A DNA stretch of 28,673 nt from Stramonita haemastoma. Lineage: Eukaryota > Mollusca > Gastropoda > Neogastropoda > Muricidae. The first letter of the stretch is position 1. Each line of letters opens with the position of its first letter. Position numbers and translations under genes: made by a program. Where the stretch lies: assembly GCA_030674155.1 (NCBI GenBank), contig CM060342.1:2653371-2682043 (forward strand), written 5' to 3'. Shown here one piece after another: positions 1 through 9,840 of the stretch. The notes beneath the pieces were generated by a model, which worked only from the letters and a program-made list of their open reading frames with translations, ran no database searches and was not told the origin of the DNA.

Positions 1-303
1 CCTACGTTATTAAAGAAGATTACCCCTATTTCCCTGGTCTATAAATAGGCCTTAAATTACTAGAGACTTGGCATGTTGCTGAGTTGGTAGTAATCAAATT
101 TGCTCGAAATCAGGCTATTTAGCCGGTTTGATCCAGCTTCTAAATTTTCTTACTTTTTACTGTTAGGCCTATATGCTAAGCGTTTATATTTTATTCTCCC
201 GTACAGTAGGCCTACTGAGGTCTACCCAAGAACACAAATGTATGCCGTACAAGTAGTTGTTGAACGGACATGATAAAGCATGGGTACACAGTGTGTCTCT
301 TAC

Positions 304-474
304 CTTCGATTTATTTTGCAGAATCTGTTGGCACAATTTTTCAGCAGCATCGACACGCGCAGCATCATTGCCTTCAGCAAGAGTCCAGAACAAGTTCAGT
401 AGAACTTTGTCTATCTTGTGGACATTCTTTTGTTTTTCACCGGCCATCTCTCGTTCTGTCTGGTTTGAAGCCAT
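304..474 (-). CDS. MYBBP1A: MYBBP1A-like protein, first coding exon
   Basis: This exon encodes 57 residues starting at the ATG at 474 (MASNQTERE...) and ends in phase 0 at a good donor (AAG|GTAAGA on the minus strand, intron from 303). Residues 25-52 (LLNLFWTLAEGNDAARVDAA, then EKLCQQIL) fit the N-terminal pattern of the MYBBP1A / DNA polymerase V family: hydrophobic pair, FW, a short acidic turn, then R..A..KL...L. That family works in the nucleolus in rRNA gene transcription and ribosome assembly and binds transcription regulators. An upstream in-frame ATG at 495 would add seven residues; I prefer 474 because the family-like part is unaffected and the added residues look like UTR. The remaining exons lie left of the window. 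The call rests on one short exon and remembered family similarity, so it is probable, not certain. Confidence 0.6.
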
Positions 475-924
475 TATGAACATGTGGACAACCATGGGCC
501 TCGTACTTCCGGTTTGAAGGAAAGAGCACTCTCGTTGAGGCCTAGGTTTTTCTCACGAGGGAGTGTTGTTTGTTTGGCTACACATTGGTATCAATTTTGA
601 CTTCTTTTTTTTTTATCACTCTTGTATTCGCGCTGCACCTACCAAGGCATCCACAGAAATGAAAACCACTTTTTCAGAAAGACTAGCCCCTGACACAAAA
701 GTTATGTGATTTTCTACAAATTTGGTAGGTTTGTAATTTTTTTGTAATTTTTCAGCAAACACTGTACCCCCTGAGATCTTTGGTGTCTGCTAGGCCTAGC
801 CTCCTAACCCCAATCGTTGTAGGCCTAACTGGCGAGAAAAGCGAGTCAGGCGAGTCAGGCTAGCCGGAAGCGTTGTAAAGGCGGCAAGTTAAACGCATAT
901 TTTGCAAGACGCTCATAGTAGAAA
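475..924. promoter_or_regulatory. Probable bidirectional promoter between MYBBP1A-like and Myb/SANT genes
   Basis: The two start codons face away from each other across about 450 bp. An ETS/GABP-type ACTTCCGG lies at 505-512 near the minus gene and an oppositely oriented CCGGAAG at 864-870 near the plus gene. A direct repeat GCGAGTCAG occurs twice at about 841-858. The plus start codon sits in AAAATGGCGGC (923-933), which also fits the YY1 site that often overlaps start codons. No TATA box is evident. That this region drives both genes is inference from layout. Confidence 0.5.
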
Positions 925-3900
925 ATGGCGGCTTTTTTTGCAGAGAGATCTTCTGTCCGAGTTGGAGTCAAGTATTTGGACAACACTTATTTCAATTGTC
1001 GGATTCCCAAGGTTTTCTGGGACAGAATTGCAAATGGTAAGTGTTTTTTCAGTATTCTTGCGTGATTTTATGTGGGTAATGGGAGAGGGATGATTTTCTA
1101 CTAGTTTGTTTCAGTTGTGCTGCTCCTTTCGTTACTTTCACATGTTTGTCTTATCTCGGCGAATCCTTCTGTCGGTCCAATACGTTCTACATGTATTTGC
1201 TGTGACAGTGACTGTATGTTTGAGATGAAAATAATCAATTATTATGTCATCAGTGATAGTTATACATTGCATCGTTACATAGTAATACGTCGTATCCTTT
1301 AGGTAGCGTGTTTTTGCTGCAGGGTCATATAGCTACTGGAGACTGCAGAACTTGTTTGGTGAGGTCAGCGAACTGCAGGTGCCGACTGACCAGAAATATA
1401 TTAAACAACTGGTCGAGGGGGGATAGGCGAGTTGCCGGACGGTGTGCTCGGGAAATTGACCGAGGACGCCACCCAGCCGGAGCAGGCCCCTCCATCCGTG
1501 CTGCAGACATCGGTAGGCCTACCCATCAGTGACAATTTTTTTTAATTTTTGGCGCGCGTGGGTGTGTGTGTGTGTGAGAGAGAGAGTGAATGAATAAGTG
1601 GGTATGCAATGCATTGTACTGCACTGCACATTTTCTTGATGATGTTGTTCTTATTTTATGTTTATTGTCTGGTCATGTAATATGTTGTGTACTGTATGTA
1701 GGTAGCGGCAGCCAATTTTTTTTATAGCATATACATGCATGAAACTGGTATTTTAAAAAAGAACTTTTAAAAGAAACACAATAAAAAAAAAATTAAGTCT
1801 CTATCTTTATTCTTTCAAAAGTTATTGATGTCCAAAGATGACATAACATTTTCGGGTGTTTTCATAATATGAAAGCCATACTTTGAAAGGGCCTATTGTG
1901 CAAAGCACTGCAATCACATTCCTGCACATTTCTATACACAATGTCTGTAACACTGATAATCCCTACAAGAAACATCAACTCTCTATCTTGAAGGGAAAAA
2001 AAGATATACTATGTTGAAAATGCCTAATCGTGTGATTGGCAGTCAGTTCAAATTGCACGATTGGCCATGTTTGAGGTCCAACAGGAAGGATAAGATGGCA
2101 TCTTATGGTTACTTTTTTACATTGTTCAAAAGATATGTTAATATAGATTATGCCCAATTTTTTCTAAGGCTGTACTTGACCAAATGTTTCAAATATTGGG
2201 GTCTGATTTTGCTAAAAACCTTAAAATGCCCTGCGACGGACCAAAATACAGTACACAGTAGATTTTTTGTCAATAACTTTTGAACCTGTAGAGATACTGA
2301 CTTAAAATTTGGTGATGTGAAACATGGTTTTATATGCTATTAAAAAATGCATTTGTTGAATTTGTTCATCCATTACATAATGTAATTTTGGATTCAAAAT
2401 GGCCACCAAGTGCCCAAAAATGTGGCGAACATTCTAGAGAAATGTTATGAAACATCAAATTTTATCAAATTATGCAAACAGTGGACCCAGCTGTTCAACA
2501 TAAACTGGCTCAGACAGAAATCTATCTCTCTGTGACTTATCCTAAAGAAGTTGCACATTTTCTTCTTCCTTAATGAGATGATACTGCAACCTTGAAAGTT
2601 CAGCATCCGGAATGAGTTGACTGAGAAATGAAGCTGTTTCATCAAATGTCTTCCCACCCTCTTGCTTCAGTACCAATAACTGAATCAGCAGATGATTGGA
2701 AATCTCTACAACAGGCACCTTTGGACAACGACCTTTTCCAGTAGCCAGAAAAATGGACCCCAGCTTGCTCAGTTGACTTCCATCTGTGTGTCAGCATTTC
2801 AGGGAATAAAAAATAAATTTAAAAAACAATAATTAAAAATAAAAGAAAACCAGCAAAAAAACTGTAATTAGTGTAAAAGAATTTGTTTCTTCCTTTCAAA
2901 AGGCAAAACTACCAAAAGGTTTAAAAGAAATCTGATAACAAGAATAGATAAACAATAGGAGTGACAACTGAACAACTTTTGTGTGTGTGTGGAGGGGGGG
3001 GGGTGTTTTGTTCTCCTAATGTATTGTGAATACTCTTTCTTTTTTCTTTTTTATACCATCCATTGTGTTAGGATTTTTGTTGTGAGTATTTTTCACACGC
3101 CCATATCTGCAAGCATTGGTTTTGTCAAATTTCATGTACCCCTTGGGGGGTTTTCTTGAAATAAAATTTTGAAAATTGAAATTTTGACAATTGAAATTTG
3201 AAATAAACTGACACACATAGGGAAATTTATAAACATCTCATTAGTATCAGAACTGTGGTATTGGGGATGGTATCTATCGATGTAGATGTGTCACATATTT
3301 TTGTAAAGTCACTGAAGGTTAAAAATTACCCGATATATAACACAATTTTACTTTTAACGGTGTTGACTTCTTTATCCTTTTCTTAAAATCACAATCAAAA
3401 TAGTAGCCTAAGTGGATTCTGCCTTTTTTTAATATCTCGAAATAGTATAAAACCAATCAACAGAAAATAAAAGTAAAGTATTAATTCAAGTAGTAAAGAT
3501 AGTGAACCCTCAAATGAGTCAAAACAAAACAAAAACATAATAATGGAAACTCTGAAAAGGAGAATGACTGGGGAAAATGAAAAGGAGAATGACTGGGGAA
3601 AATGAAAAGAAAAGACTATGGCTATTAGATACACTGCATAAATCACAAAGAGCAAGCTTACTTGTGGTACTACTGTGCTGAAACTAAACCTGCTTTAGTT
3701 CAAGTTACTAAAAAAGAAATTCATTCAAACACTGATATGGCATTTTAGTGATTTACTACTCAGGCTGCATAAAATATTCCAAGTCATGCAGCCCCCCCCC
3801 CCCCCCCCCCCCAAAAAAAAACAACAAAAAACAACAACAACAAAAAACAAAAATGAAAACTGTAACAAACTTAAACTTTTAATTCATCAATCATAAATGA

Positions 3901-6900
3901 AACCGTGACCTAAACTGGTTCTAATAAATCCCCCCAAAACAGAAGCAACGACCGACGTTTGTTTCACGAAGAAGTGAATCGCGATCTCGGGATTACCTCC
4001 TCTTGGTTAGACCGGTCACTCAATAAAACGTACAATAACACACCTATTTCACTATACGACCTTAAAAAAAAAAAAGTTTGAATATAAGTATGTTTAAAAT
4101 ATCTGATTTTATAAGCACCATAAATTTAAGAAGTAATTTCGTGAAAATATCCAAGGAAATCGGACACGTTTTCTTCTTTCCGGTTTGCGCATGCCCGATT
4201 GTCGAAGACGATCGTATCTACCCTTTTCAAATTCTTCGTTTTTAATGATCTAATGAAATTTTTTTTCAAACTACGCGACCCGTGTCTAAATAAACAATAA
4301 CATTAATGATCTACAATCACAAATTTATCATATCTACCCAGTAAATCGAGAAAATCGTCGATTTTCGACATGATCGTTTCGCAGCGATCGTTCGTTCTTG
4401 CCTCCATGTTTCTGATCTTTCCAAGATTTGAAAACTTTGTTTTGGTTGGTTTGCTTATGTAGGACAGCCCATGAATACATTAACCCATTTACAAATTAGA
4501 ACCAATAGGTGGTCTTGTTTCATTTTCGCCTGTGGTATTGACTATTTTAAGCTACAGGTTCTTTAGAACTTGCCGACGAAGATTGTGTGCCGCAAAAAAA
4601 CGGAATTTTTGCAAAAACTATCCATAAATCAATAATTGTTTACCCATTTCAGGATAGTAGCATAAATACTGAATACAGTGATACCTGATATAGCACAGTT
4701 GATTGTATATCGCGAATGCTCGGGGAACTTAAAGTGGGCATGTCTTTTTGAAGCTTTGTCCGTGTTCGTGAAAATGGCGGCCGCGCAGCGTTTTTTAGCG
4801 GAACACACACCTCATTCACGCACTTCGCGTATTCATCTCAGATCAGTCACAGAAATAAAAATGCACTCAATCAAAAGAGAAAAGATCGAACTTTATTTTG
4901 ATATAAAAAAAATTTAATTAGTACAACAGAAGCAGAGTAATAAAGAAGTGAAAAGATCGAAAAACGGCCATTTTTCAGCTGTGATGACGGGATATGCCGG
5001 GGGCTGCCGCTACCTACTGTATGTGCATGCATTTTTTCCTAATTTTTTGTGCTAGTCAATTTTTTCACCTTCATATGTAACCTAATTGATTTGATTGTAC
5101 AGCGCAGTAAGCCCATGTTTTGGGGAATTTTGCGCTATACAAGCCTCCATTTTATTTTTATTATTTTATTGCTACATGTTATATAATTTTATTTTTATAT
5201 ATATATATATATATATACATTGTTTCATGTTCCTTTGCACCCAGCAAAATAGAGAGGATCATCTCAGGACGGTGTTGCTTTGACAAGTAAATGTGCTGCC
5301 ATACAAGGGTAATAGTCGCAACACAGGGTGAAATCAAACTCACAGTATTCTGACACCGAGCCAACTAATCCAAAACACTTCACACTATACATGTCACAAA
5401 AATTAATTAGGTTGCAAAGAAATTAATGGAGACAAAAAAAAAAGTATACATTTATTATTATTTTTATGTTACAGCAGATACCACAGAGTTCCAGCCCAAT
5501 CAGGCAGATGAAAACCTCAACCAGTGTGGATGATGGTGGGGAAGGTGAGGCTCAGGCATCAGATATAGAGTTGTTGTTTGTTTGTTTTCTCTCCATTTCT
5601 AAGTTCTGCCCCATGGTTTGGGAGTTGTTTTGTTGTTGTTGTTTTTTTCTAAAGAACACATGGGCCAGAATAGAATTTAGATTTGAACATTCAAACCAAC
5701 ACAATTATCGACCTCAGAAAAAGAAGATGAAAACCAGCACAACATTTTTTTTTTTTTTTAATTGATAATGATGGAAGTAGTATCCAAAACTAGTTTGGGC
5801 CCAAAAATAACTCTTGTGGTTATGTTAACCCTGTCCTTAGCTCAGTGTGCTTTCTTCTTTTTGATTTCCATGATGGAAATTTGTGAGTTTCATGTGGCAT
5901 AAAAGCATCTGTAAAGGAATGTATACTTTGCTCAGTGTACTTTTATGACTTTCATTTTTGTTGTAGGAAGCCAGACCGAGGGTGAGGATGCCCGCCTGTG
6001 GCCTCATGCGGCAGTCCTCTTATTATTAGATGTGTACAAGAAGAAGAGGCATCTTCTTCAGTTGCCAACATTGAAGAGGGAAGAGGTGTGGAGGGGTATT
6101 GCGGCAGAAATGAGGAACCATGGCTACCATTTCTCCGCCAACATCTGCTGGAAAAAGTGGAACAATTTAAAGTGTCGGTAAGTGTGTTCATATTGACATT
6201 GCTGAAGGCACACCCTGTTTGCCTACCATAGTTACACTATAGTACAAAGTGTAATGATCATCATACAATTACAAACATTTGAGTCATTACGAAGCTTGCA
6301 GCCTGTTAACACTGACATGGATGGCCTACTCTTCCAAAAGGCAGAAAAGGTTTTAAACTGTACGCAAGATGGTCTCTGTGTGTTCGTACATGGGGCTTCA
6401 GTTTATTGTCTCACCCAAAGGACTTTTATGGAAGTAGAGTCAGTATTGATTAATCTTTGCGACCTGATCTGAGACTGATGTTTTGTGTTTTGAGGACTGG
6501 ACAGATTATCTTTTGTTTTTTGCAGTACGATTGGTGATTTGTATTGTTTATGTTGTAGTGTAGTAGGTTGTGTTGTGAAATATATGTTGTAAACCCAACT
6601 TGCTCGGTCTGGAGAGTTACTTTGAACAAAAGGTGTTATTCGTCACATTCACAGTGTATTCAGTGTGACTGCTGAGTGAGTTGAGGTAATTAATTTATAT
6701 TTCCACTCGCCTACTTTCATCCTCTCTATATTTCTTTCCCCTATTTTTCTACTATCCTCATTCTATCCCCCCTTTATCACTCCCCGGCCCATAAGTAGTC
6801 GAGCCCTACTCCTCTTTAGGGTTACTGAAGAGAATAGGAATTAGTCTAGGACTCTATATTTCCAGTATCGAATTAGGCGGAATGGGAATAAGAGTGGCAA

Positions 6901-9096
6901 CCTAGATAATTTCCCTGTAGGACCCTCTACATAGGTTCTTGGAGTCAAAGGAACTAGATTGAAATAGGCCGTGATGTTTTACAGAATGTTTGCATGTGTC
7001 AGTTGGAAGAAGTAAGAGTGAACTTGACATTTTGTCTCTGTTTCAGGTACAAAATCATCTGTGACAGAAACAAGGCCACTGGCAGGAGGAGGTCCAGCTG
7101 GGCCTATATGGATGTCATGGCCGACCTGCTTCACGGCGACCCAGCTGTGGTTCCACCTGTGGTGATCTCCTCACTCAGCGGGGTTACAGGTGTGTTGTAA
7201 TGAAAGTCTCAACATTAAAAAAAAAAAATGATGAACATTTTCTATGCACTTCTCACAGAAAAGTAATTAGAGTGGAGCCCAATGATAAATAGGTAAATTA
7301 CCATGTAACTTTGCCAACAACATTTTTGTCTTCCTTTCAAGGTTCTTGAGTGCATATAGTACTGGCTACAACAAATTTCTGCTTGCTTCTTTTCAGCGTT
7401 CCCTAGTTAGTCCGGTCATAGTGACAAATCCTGCCGTCTGCCTCAGCGACACAACCAAGCCCCATAGCTTCTCCCCATAGCTCCTCCCCATAGCTCCTCC
7501 CCATAGCTTCTCCCCATAGCTTCTCCCCATAGCTCCTCCCCATAGCTTCTCCCCATAGCTCCTCCCCATAGCTTCTCCCCATAGCTCCTCCCCATAGCTC
7601 CTTCCCATAGCTTCTCCCCATAGCTCCTCCCCATAGCCAGGGTTCGCGATGACCGGTAATTGTCGGTATTTTACCGATTGTATACAGGGAATACCGAAAA
7701 TTTTTGAAGCAGCCGGTACCCGCGCACTGATTCTGTTTGCCTGTGACCGATTAGATTTCCGTCTCCAAAAAAAAGTCTGAAGTGACATTTTCTGACAGTC
7801 TGTCATGCGCCTGTACTGTGCTTATGCAGCGCCAGCCTCATTAGCCTAGCACGCAGAGCAGCAAGCTTTAACTGTGAAAGAATAGACCTTTGCGCTCTTC
7901 TCGGCATGACAGTAACTTCCATTCACAATGAGTAAATGGGGCCTAGATTTATTTATTCTTTATTCTTTTAATCTTTAATATCGAGGATAATGGAATAAGC
8001 ACTCCTGTGCTTTTTTACATTCAGTCCCCATGTGTATGCAGTTTTGTAAATGTCATCTGTTCCCACCGGCACACGATGGCCTGGCCTGCACTTACGAAAA
8101 GCGAAAAGCGGAGGGTCTTTGACTATGAATTTGCGCGTTGCTTTGAAAGAGAAGAGAAGAGTCGGAAACAAAATCTAAATTGAACGAAAGATCTAGATGA
8201 GCGCTAAGCATAGAAACAAGAAAGAAGAATATAAGGCTCACGAATGATGCCATGCAAAACAACAGACTGACACAGACAGTGGCACAGGCGCTAGAAAAAA
8301 ATCCTATTTCCTGCGTGGCTTCGTGCCCAAGAAGCGAGTGGCAGCAGCACGGCAGTCAAAGTCTGAGAGATTTGCGTTCAATTTAGATTTAGTTTTGCTG
8401 CCGAACAATCCCTCCCCCACCCCCTCACTGAATAGTTTCGTTTTGTTCACAGTATGTACCAGATTTTATTTTCTGGGGACCGATTTTGGGGGAGTTGGTC
8501 AAGATATCTCTGAAATGGCAACTCGCAGTACCGGTTTTAAAAAGTCCTAGCGCGAACCCTGCATAGCTTCTCCCCATAGCTCCTCCCCATAGCTTCTCCC
8601 CATAGCTTCTCCCCATAGCTCCTCCCCATAGCTTCTCCCCATAGCTTCTCCCCAAGGTCCACCTCACTTGGCCATGTCAGGCATCGCAGAGCCCTAGACT
8701 TTGGCTTCTGTCTCTAATGACTTTTCTGACATCTTTGTTGCAGTGAACACTCCTGGGGATTCAGGTGCAACAACTGCCACAACAGCAACCACGCTGACCC
8801 CAAGATCACCCGTCACTTCCTCATCGAAGGCCAGCCTGCTCGCGCTTTCCTCTGTATCCACCCCCCCAAAACGTACTTTCGAAGTGGACGGTGAAGATGG
8901 AGCCGAACAAAAGCGCATGCGGATGCAAGGGCTCACAGAACCCTCCCAATGGATGAAGGAATCAAACGAGAGGATGCACAAAACCTTAGAGCGGACTGCT
9001 GCGGCTGTGGAGGAGCAAAACAAAATCCTTAGGGAGAAAAACAAAATCCTTAGGGAGAAAAACAAAATCCTTCGGGAGTTCCTAGAGAAAATGTGA
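925..9096 (+). CDS. Myb/SANT-like DNA-binding domain protein, six exons
   Basis: Exons: 925-1036, 1323-1512, 5475-5544, 5967-6177, 7047-7189, 8744-9096 (stop TGA). Every junction has GT..AG and matching phase (1,0,1,2,1). With one base restored in exon 2 the product is about 359 residues. Residues 1-101 (MAAFFAERSS...) match nothing I recognise. Residues about 135-226, in exons 4-5, form a Myb/SANT-like (trihelix/MSANTD) domain with spaced aromatics: LWPHAAVLLLLDVYKKK, WRGIAAEM, WKKWNNLKCRYK, then D..KATG...SSWAYMDVM. This class binds DNA and also occurs in proteins derived from Harbinger transposons. A Ser/Thr/Pro linker and basic patches (PPKRTF, EQKRMRM; possible NLS) follow. The C-terminus is a coiled coil ending in three NKILRE heptads. 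Exon 2 has an in-frame TAG at 1424-1426 after a six-G run (1417-1422); seven Gs would restore the frame. Intron 2 carries a 3.3 kb transposon and intron 5 a split minisatellite. Confidence 0.75.
2542..4407 (-). CDS. Two-exon gene for an unrecognised 103-residue protein, inside the TIR element
   Basis: Exon 1 runs from the ATG at 4407 to 4338 (23 codons plus one base) and ends at a donor, CTGG|GTAGAT. Exon 2 runs from 2783, after a CACACAG acceptor, to the stop at 2542-2544. Phases match: G from exon 1 plus AT from exon 2 make a GAT codon. The product starts MEARTNDRCETIMSKIDDFL and ends LIKEEENVQLL; the middle includes SKLGSIFLATGKGRCPKVPV and TFDETASFLSQLIPDAEL. It looks soluble and helical with an acidic end. 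No signal peptide, membrane segment or known motif is visible, and I do not recognise the family. A second Met at residue 13 (MSKIDDF) is an alternative start. The gene is antisense to the Myb/SANT gene and wholly within the transposon-like element, so it is either the element's own gene or a captured host gene. Confidence 0.6.
3555..3604. repeat. 25-bp tandem duplication
   Basis: Two exact head-to-tail copies of a 25-bp unit containing GGAGAATGACTGGGGAAAAT, at 3555-3579 and 3580-3604, with a few bases of a third. It lies in the intron of the 103-residue gene. Confidence 0.85.
3792..3851. repeat. Poly-C run followed by A/AAC-rich tract
   Basis: Twenty-one Cs are followed by A-rich, AAC-like sequence. 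It may be the remains of a retroelement tail or simple slippage. Similar poly-C tracts recur at about 12413, 14802, 23706, 23939 and 24839. Assemblies often get the length of such tracts wrong. Confidence 0.8.
4177..4194. promoter_or_regulatory. ETS-like and NRF1-like motif pair
   Basis: TTTCCGG (4177-4183) is followed by TGCGCATGC (4186-4194), the palindromic core of NRF1 sites. The pair sits just downstream of the first coding exon of the 103-residue gene. A YY1-like AAAATGGCGGCC lies on the far side, at 4771-4782. Both are typical of housekeeping promoters, but function is inferred from motif match only. Confidence 0.35.
6300..6460 (-). mobile_element. Family A SINE, degenerate copy in intron 4
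   Basis: The order of family A landmarks is kept: GATGGCCTACTCTTCC, AAGATG..CTCTGTGTG, GTTTATTGTCTCA, then GGAAGTAGAGTCAGTATTGAT. Many substitutions mark it as an old copy. Both the tRNA-like head and the 3' tail are missing. Confidence 0.6.
7459..7637. repeat. 13-bp minisatellite, left block
   Basis: About 13-14 units of CTYCTCCCCATAG, alternating CTTCT and CTCCT versions. It is interrupted at 7637 by a transposon and resumes at 8562. The long Met-Gly-Arg-Ser-Tyr-Gly reading frames on the minus strand are a by-product of the period, not a protein. Confidence 0.9.
7638..8561. mobile_element. Non-autonomous CAGGG-type TIR transposon (924 bp), hAT-like ends
   Basis: The left end CAGGGTTCGCG (7638-7648) is mirrored exactly by CGCGAACCCTG (8551-8561). 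It lies inside the minisatellite and is bounded by CATAGC on both sides (7632-7637, 8562-8567). That gives a 6-bp duplication, though the repetitive target makes its length uncertain; hAT elements usually leave 8 bp. Inside are an inverted pair around TTCAATTTAGATTT (about 8170-8185 and 8378-8393) and a family A SINE fragment. There is no transposase. Confidence 0.7.
7972..8112 (-). mobile_element. Family A SINE, 3' part, inside the CAGGG element
   Basis: It shows ATCGAGGATAATGGAATAAG, then CAGTCCCC...GTATGCAGTTTTG and GTCATCTGTTCCCACCGGC, the 3' half of family A read from its tail. It lacks the tRNA-like head. Confidence 0.75.
8562..8654. repeat. 13-bp minisatellite, right block
   Basis: About seven further CTYCTCCCCATAG units continue the array at 7459-7637. 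Removing the 924-bp insertion and one CATAGC rejoins the two blocks. Confidence 0.9.
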
Positions 9097-9562
9097 ACTC
9101 CTTCAGAGCCTCAACAATTCGGTCCAAGGCTTTCTTTACATCAGTGCAGATCTGGTGAAATTACGGTGTTTATAACTACAACAAACACAGTTATGAAATG
9201 GTATTTGCATTTAATTCTTTACCTTTTTTTTTTTTTTCTTTCATGTTCTAGTCCAATACATATGCTTAAGAAAAGCTTGCCATTTTTCTTTCTTATCGAA
9301 TCAATGTGATTACGGAAAACTTGCTGTTTTTCATTATTTACATATTTAGCACCTTGAAAACCAATACATTGGAAACTTGTTAAGTCAGCATCCTGTAATT
9401 TATCAAGTTCGCCGTTTATTTCAGCATACCCATGCTGGTCCTGGCCTCTTAATTCTCTTATGCTGTATAAGATGTCGACCTGCTGAGGAGTTATCAACCC
9501 TAAGTCTGATGGTCTCCAGGGGGTCGATTTATCCAGTTTCCAACTTATTGTTGTTTGTACTA
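9097..9562. other. 3' flank of the Myb/SANT gene
   Basis: AT-rich sequence after the stop codon, probably 3' UTR. No early AATAAA is clear; one at 11366-11371 would imply a UTR of about 2.3 kb. The minus strand is open over much of this stretch but has no start, splice or homology signal that I can see. Confidence 0.35.
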
Positions 9563-9840
9563 CAGTCGGGGCCCCATTATAAGAAGCTCGCTTACAGTGA
9601 ATCCCCCTTAAAAGAAAGCAACAAATCTGGTTCTGTGGGACGTGTTCTTTATTATGACTTAAGAAAGGTCAGATGTCAGATATAAGAATCTCGCTTATAA
9701 GAAACCCCTCTTAGAAGAACGTCAGTTCATGTCCCACAAAGGATGTTAGCTGAAATATAAGAAAGTCTAGTCAGTTTTGAGAACTTTACTTTGCAATAGG
9801 GAGACCTCCTTCAGTCAGTTTCCTATATAAGCGAGTTCAC
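9563..9840. mobile_element. Possible pogo/Tigger-like DNA transposon end
   Basis: TA then CAGTCGGGGCCCC (9561-9575) is followed by repeated TATAAGAA / CTCGCTTATAAGAA phrases, and by TATATAAGCGAGTTC near 9823. Repeated 'cgcttataagaa' phrases beside a CAGT terminus at a TA are typical of pogo/Tigger ends. A matching opposite terminus was not found, so the right boundary is a guess. Confidence 0.4.

Larger units (their letters stand above)
1700..5015. mobile_element. TIR DNA transposon (3316 bp) in intron 2, carrying a spliced gene
   Basis: The ends are perfect 14-bp inverted repeats: AGGTAGCGGCAGCC at 1700-1713 and its reverse complement at 5002-5015. Directly outside them is a perfect 9-bp direct repeat ACTGTATGT (1691-1699 and 5016-5024). 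Because the end bases are self-similar, 15-bp TIR/7-bp TSD and 16-bp TIR/5-bp TSD readings also fit. A 9-bp TSD is typical of MULE/MuDR-type or Merlin elements, but no transposase is seen, so the superfamily is open. The interior is AT-rich. It holds the two-exon minus-strand gene at 2542-4407, a 25-bp tandem duplication (3555-3604), a 21-C run followed by A-rich sequence (3792-3851), and promoter-like motifs near 4180 and 4770. No other coding region was found inside. Confidence 0.75.

Noticed and set aside
2011..2283. 90-codon plus-strand frame inside the TIR element
   Set aside because: No coding-like composition or splice partners; not recognisable as transposase.
3016..3216. Minus-strand Asn/Phe/Lys-rich frame
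   Set aside because: Derived from AAATTTTGAAAATTG-type simple sequence in the intron.
3980..4030. tRNA-like A box (TAACCAAGAGG on the minus strand) in a GC-richer patch
   Set aside because: No acceptable B box or cloverleaf, so neither a tRNA gene nor a SINE head is supported. A cryptic exon was also considered, but the frames stop quickly.
4678..4917. Plus-strand 79-codon frame with an internal MAAAQRF start
   Set aside because: The AAAATGGCGGCC start context is attractive, but there is no donor or homology and the end is low-complexity; more likely promoter sequence with a YY1-type site.
7393..7806. Minus-strand frames rich in MGRSYGEELWGE repeats
   Set aside because: They are translations of the 13-bp minisatellite and end at the transposon junction; no protein is implied.
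9219..9570. Minus-strand open stretch with ordinary composition (ITPQQVDILYSIRELRGQDQ)
   Set aside because: No ATG, no acceptor, and it runs through the CAGTCGGGG transposon end and into a poly-A-like tract. Probably chance in a 3' flank, though a protein search would be worthwhile.
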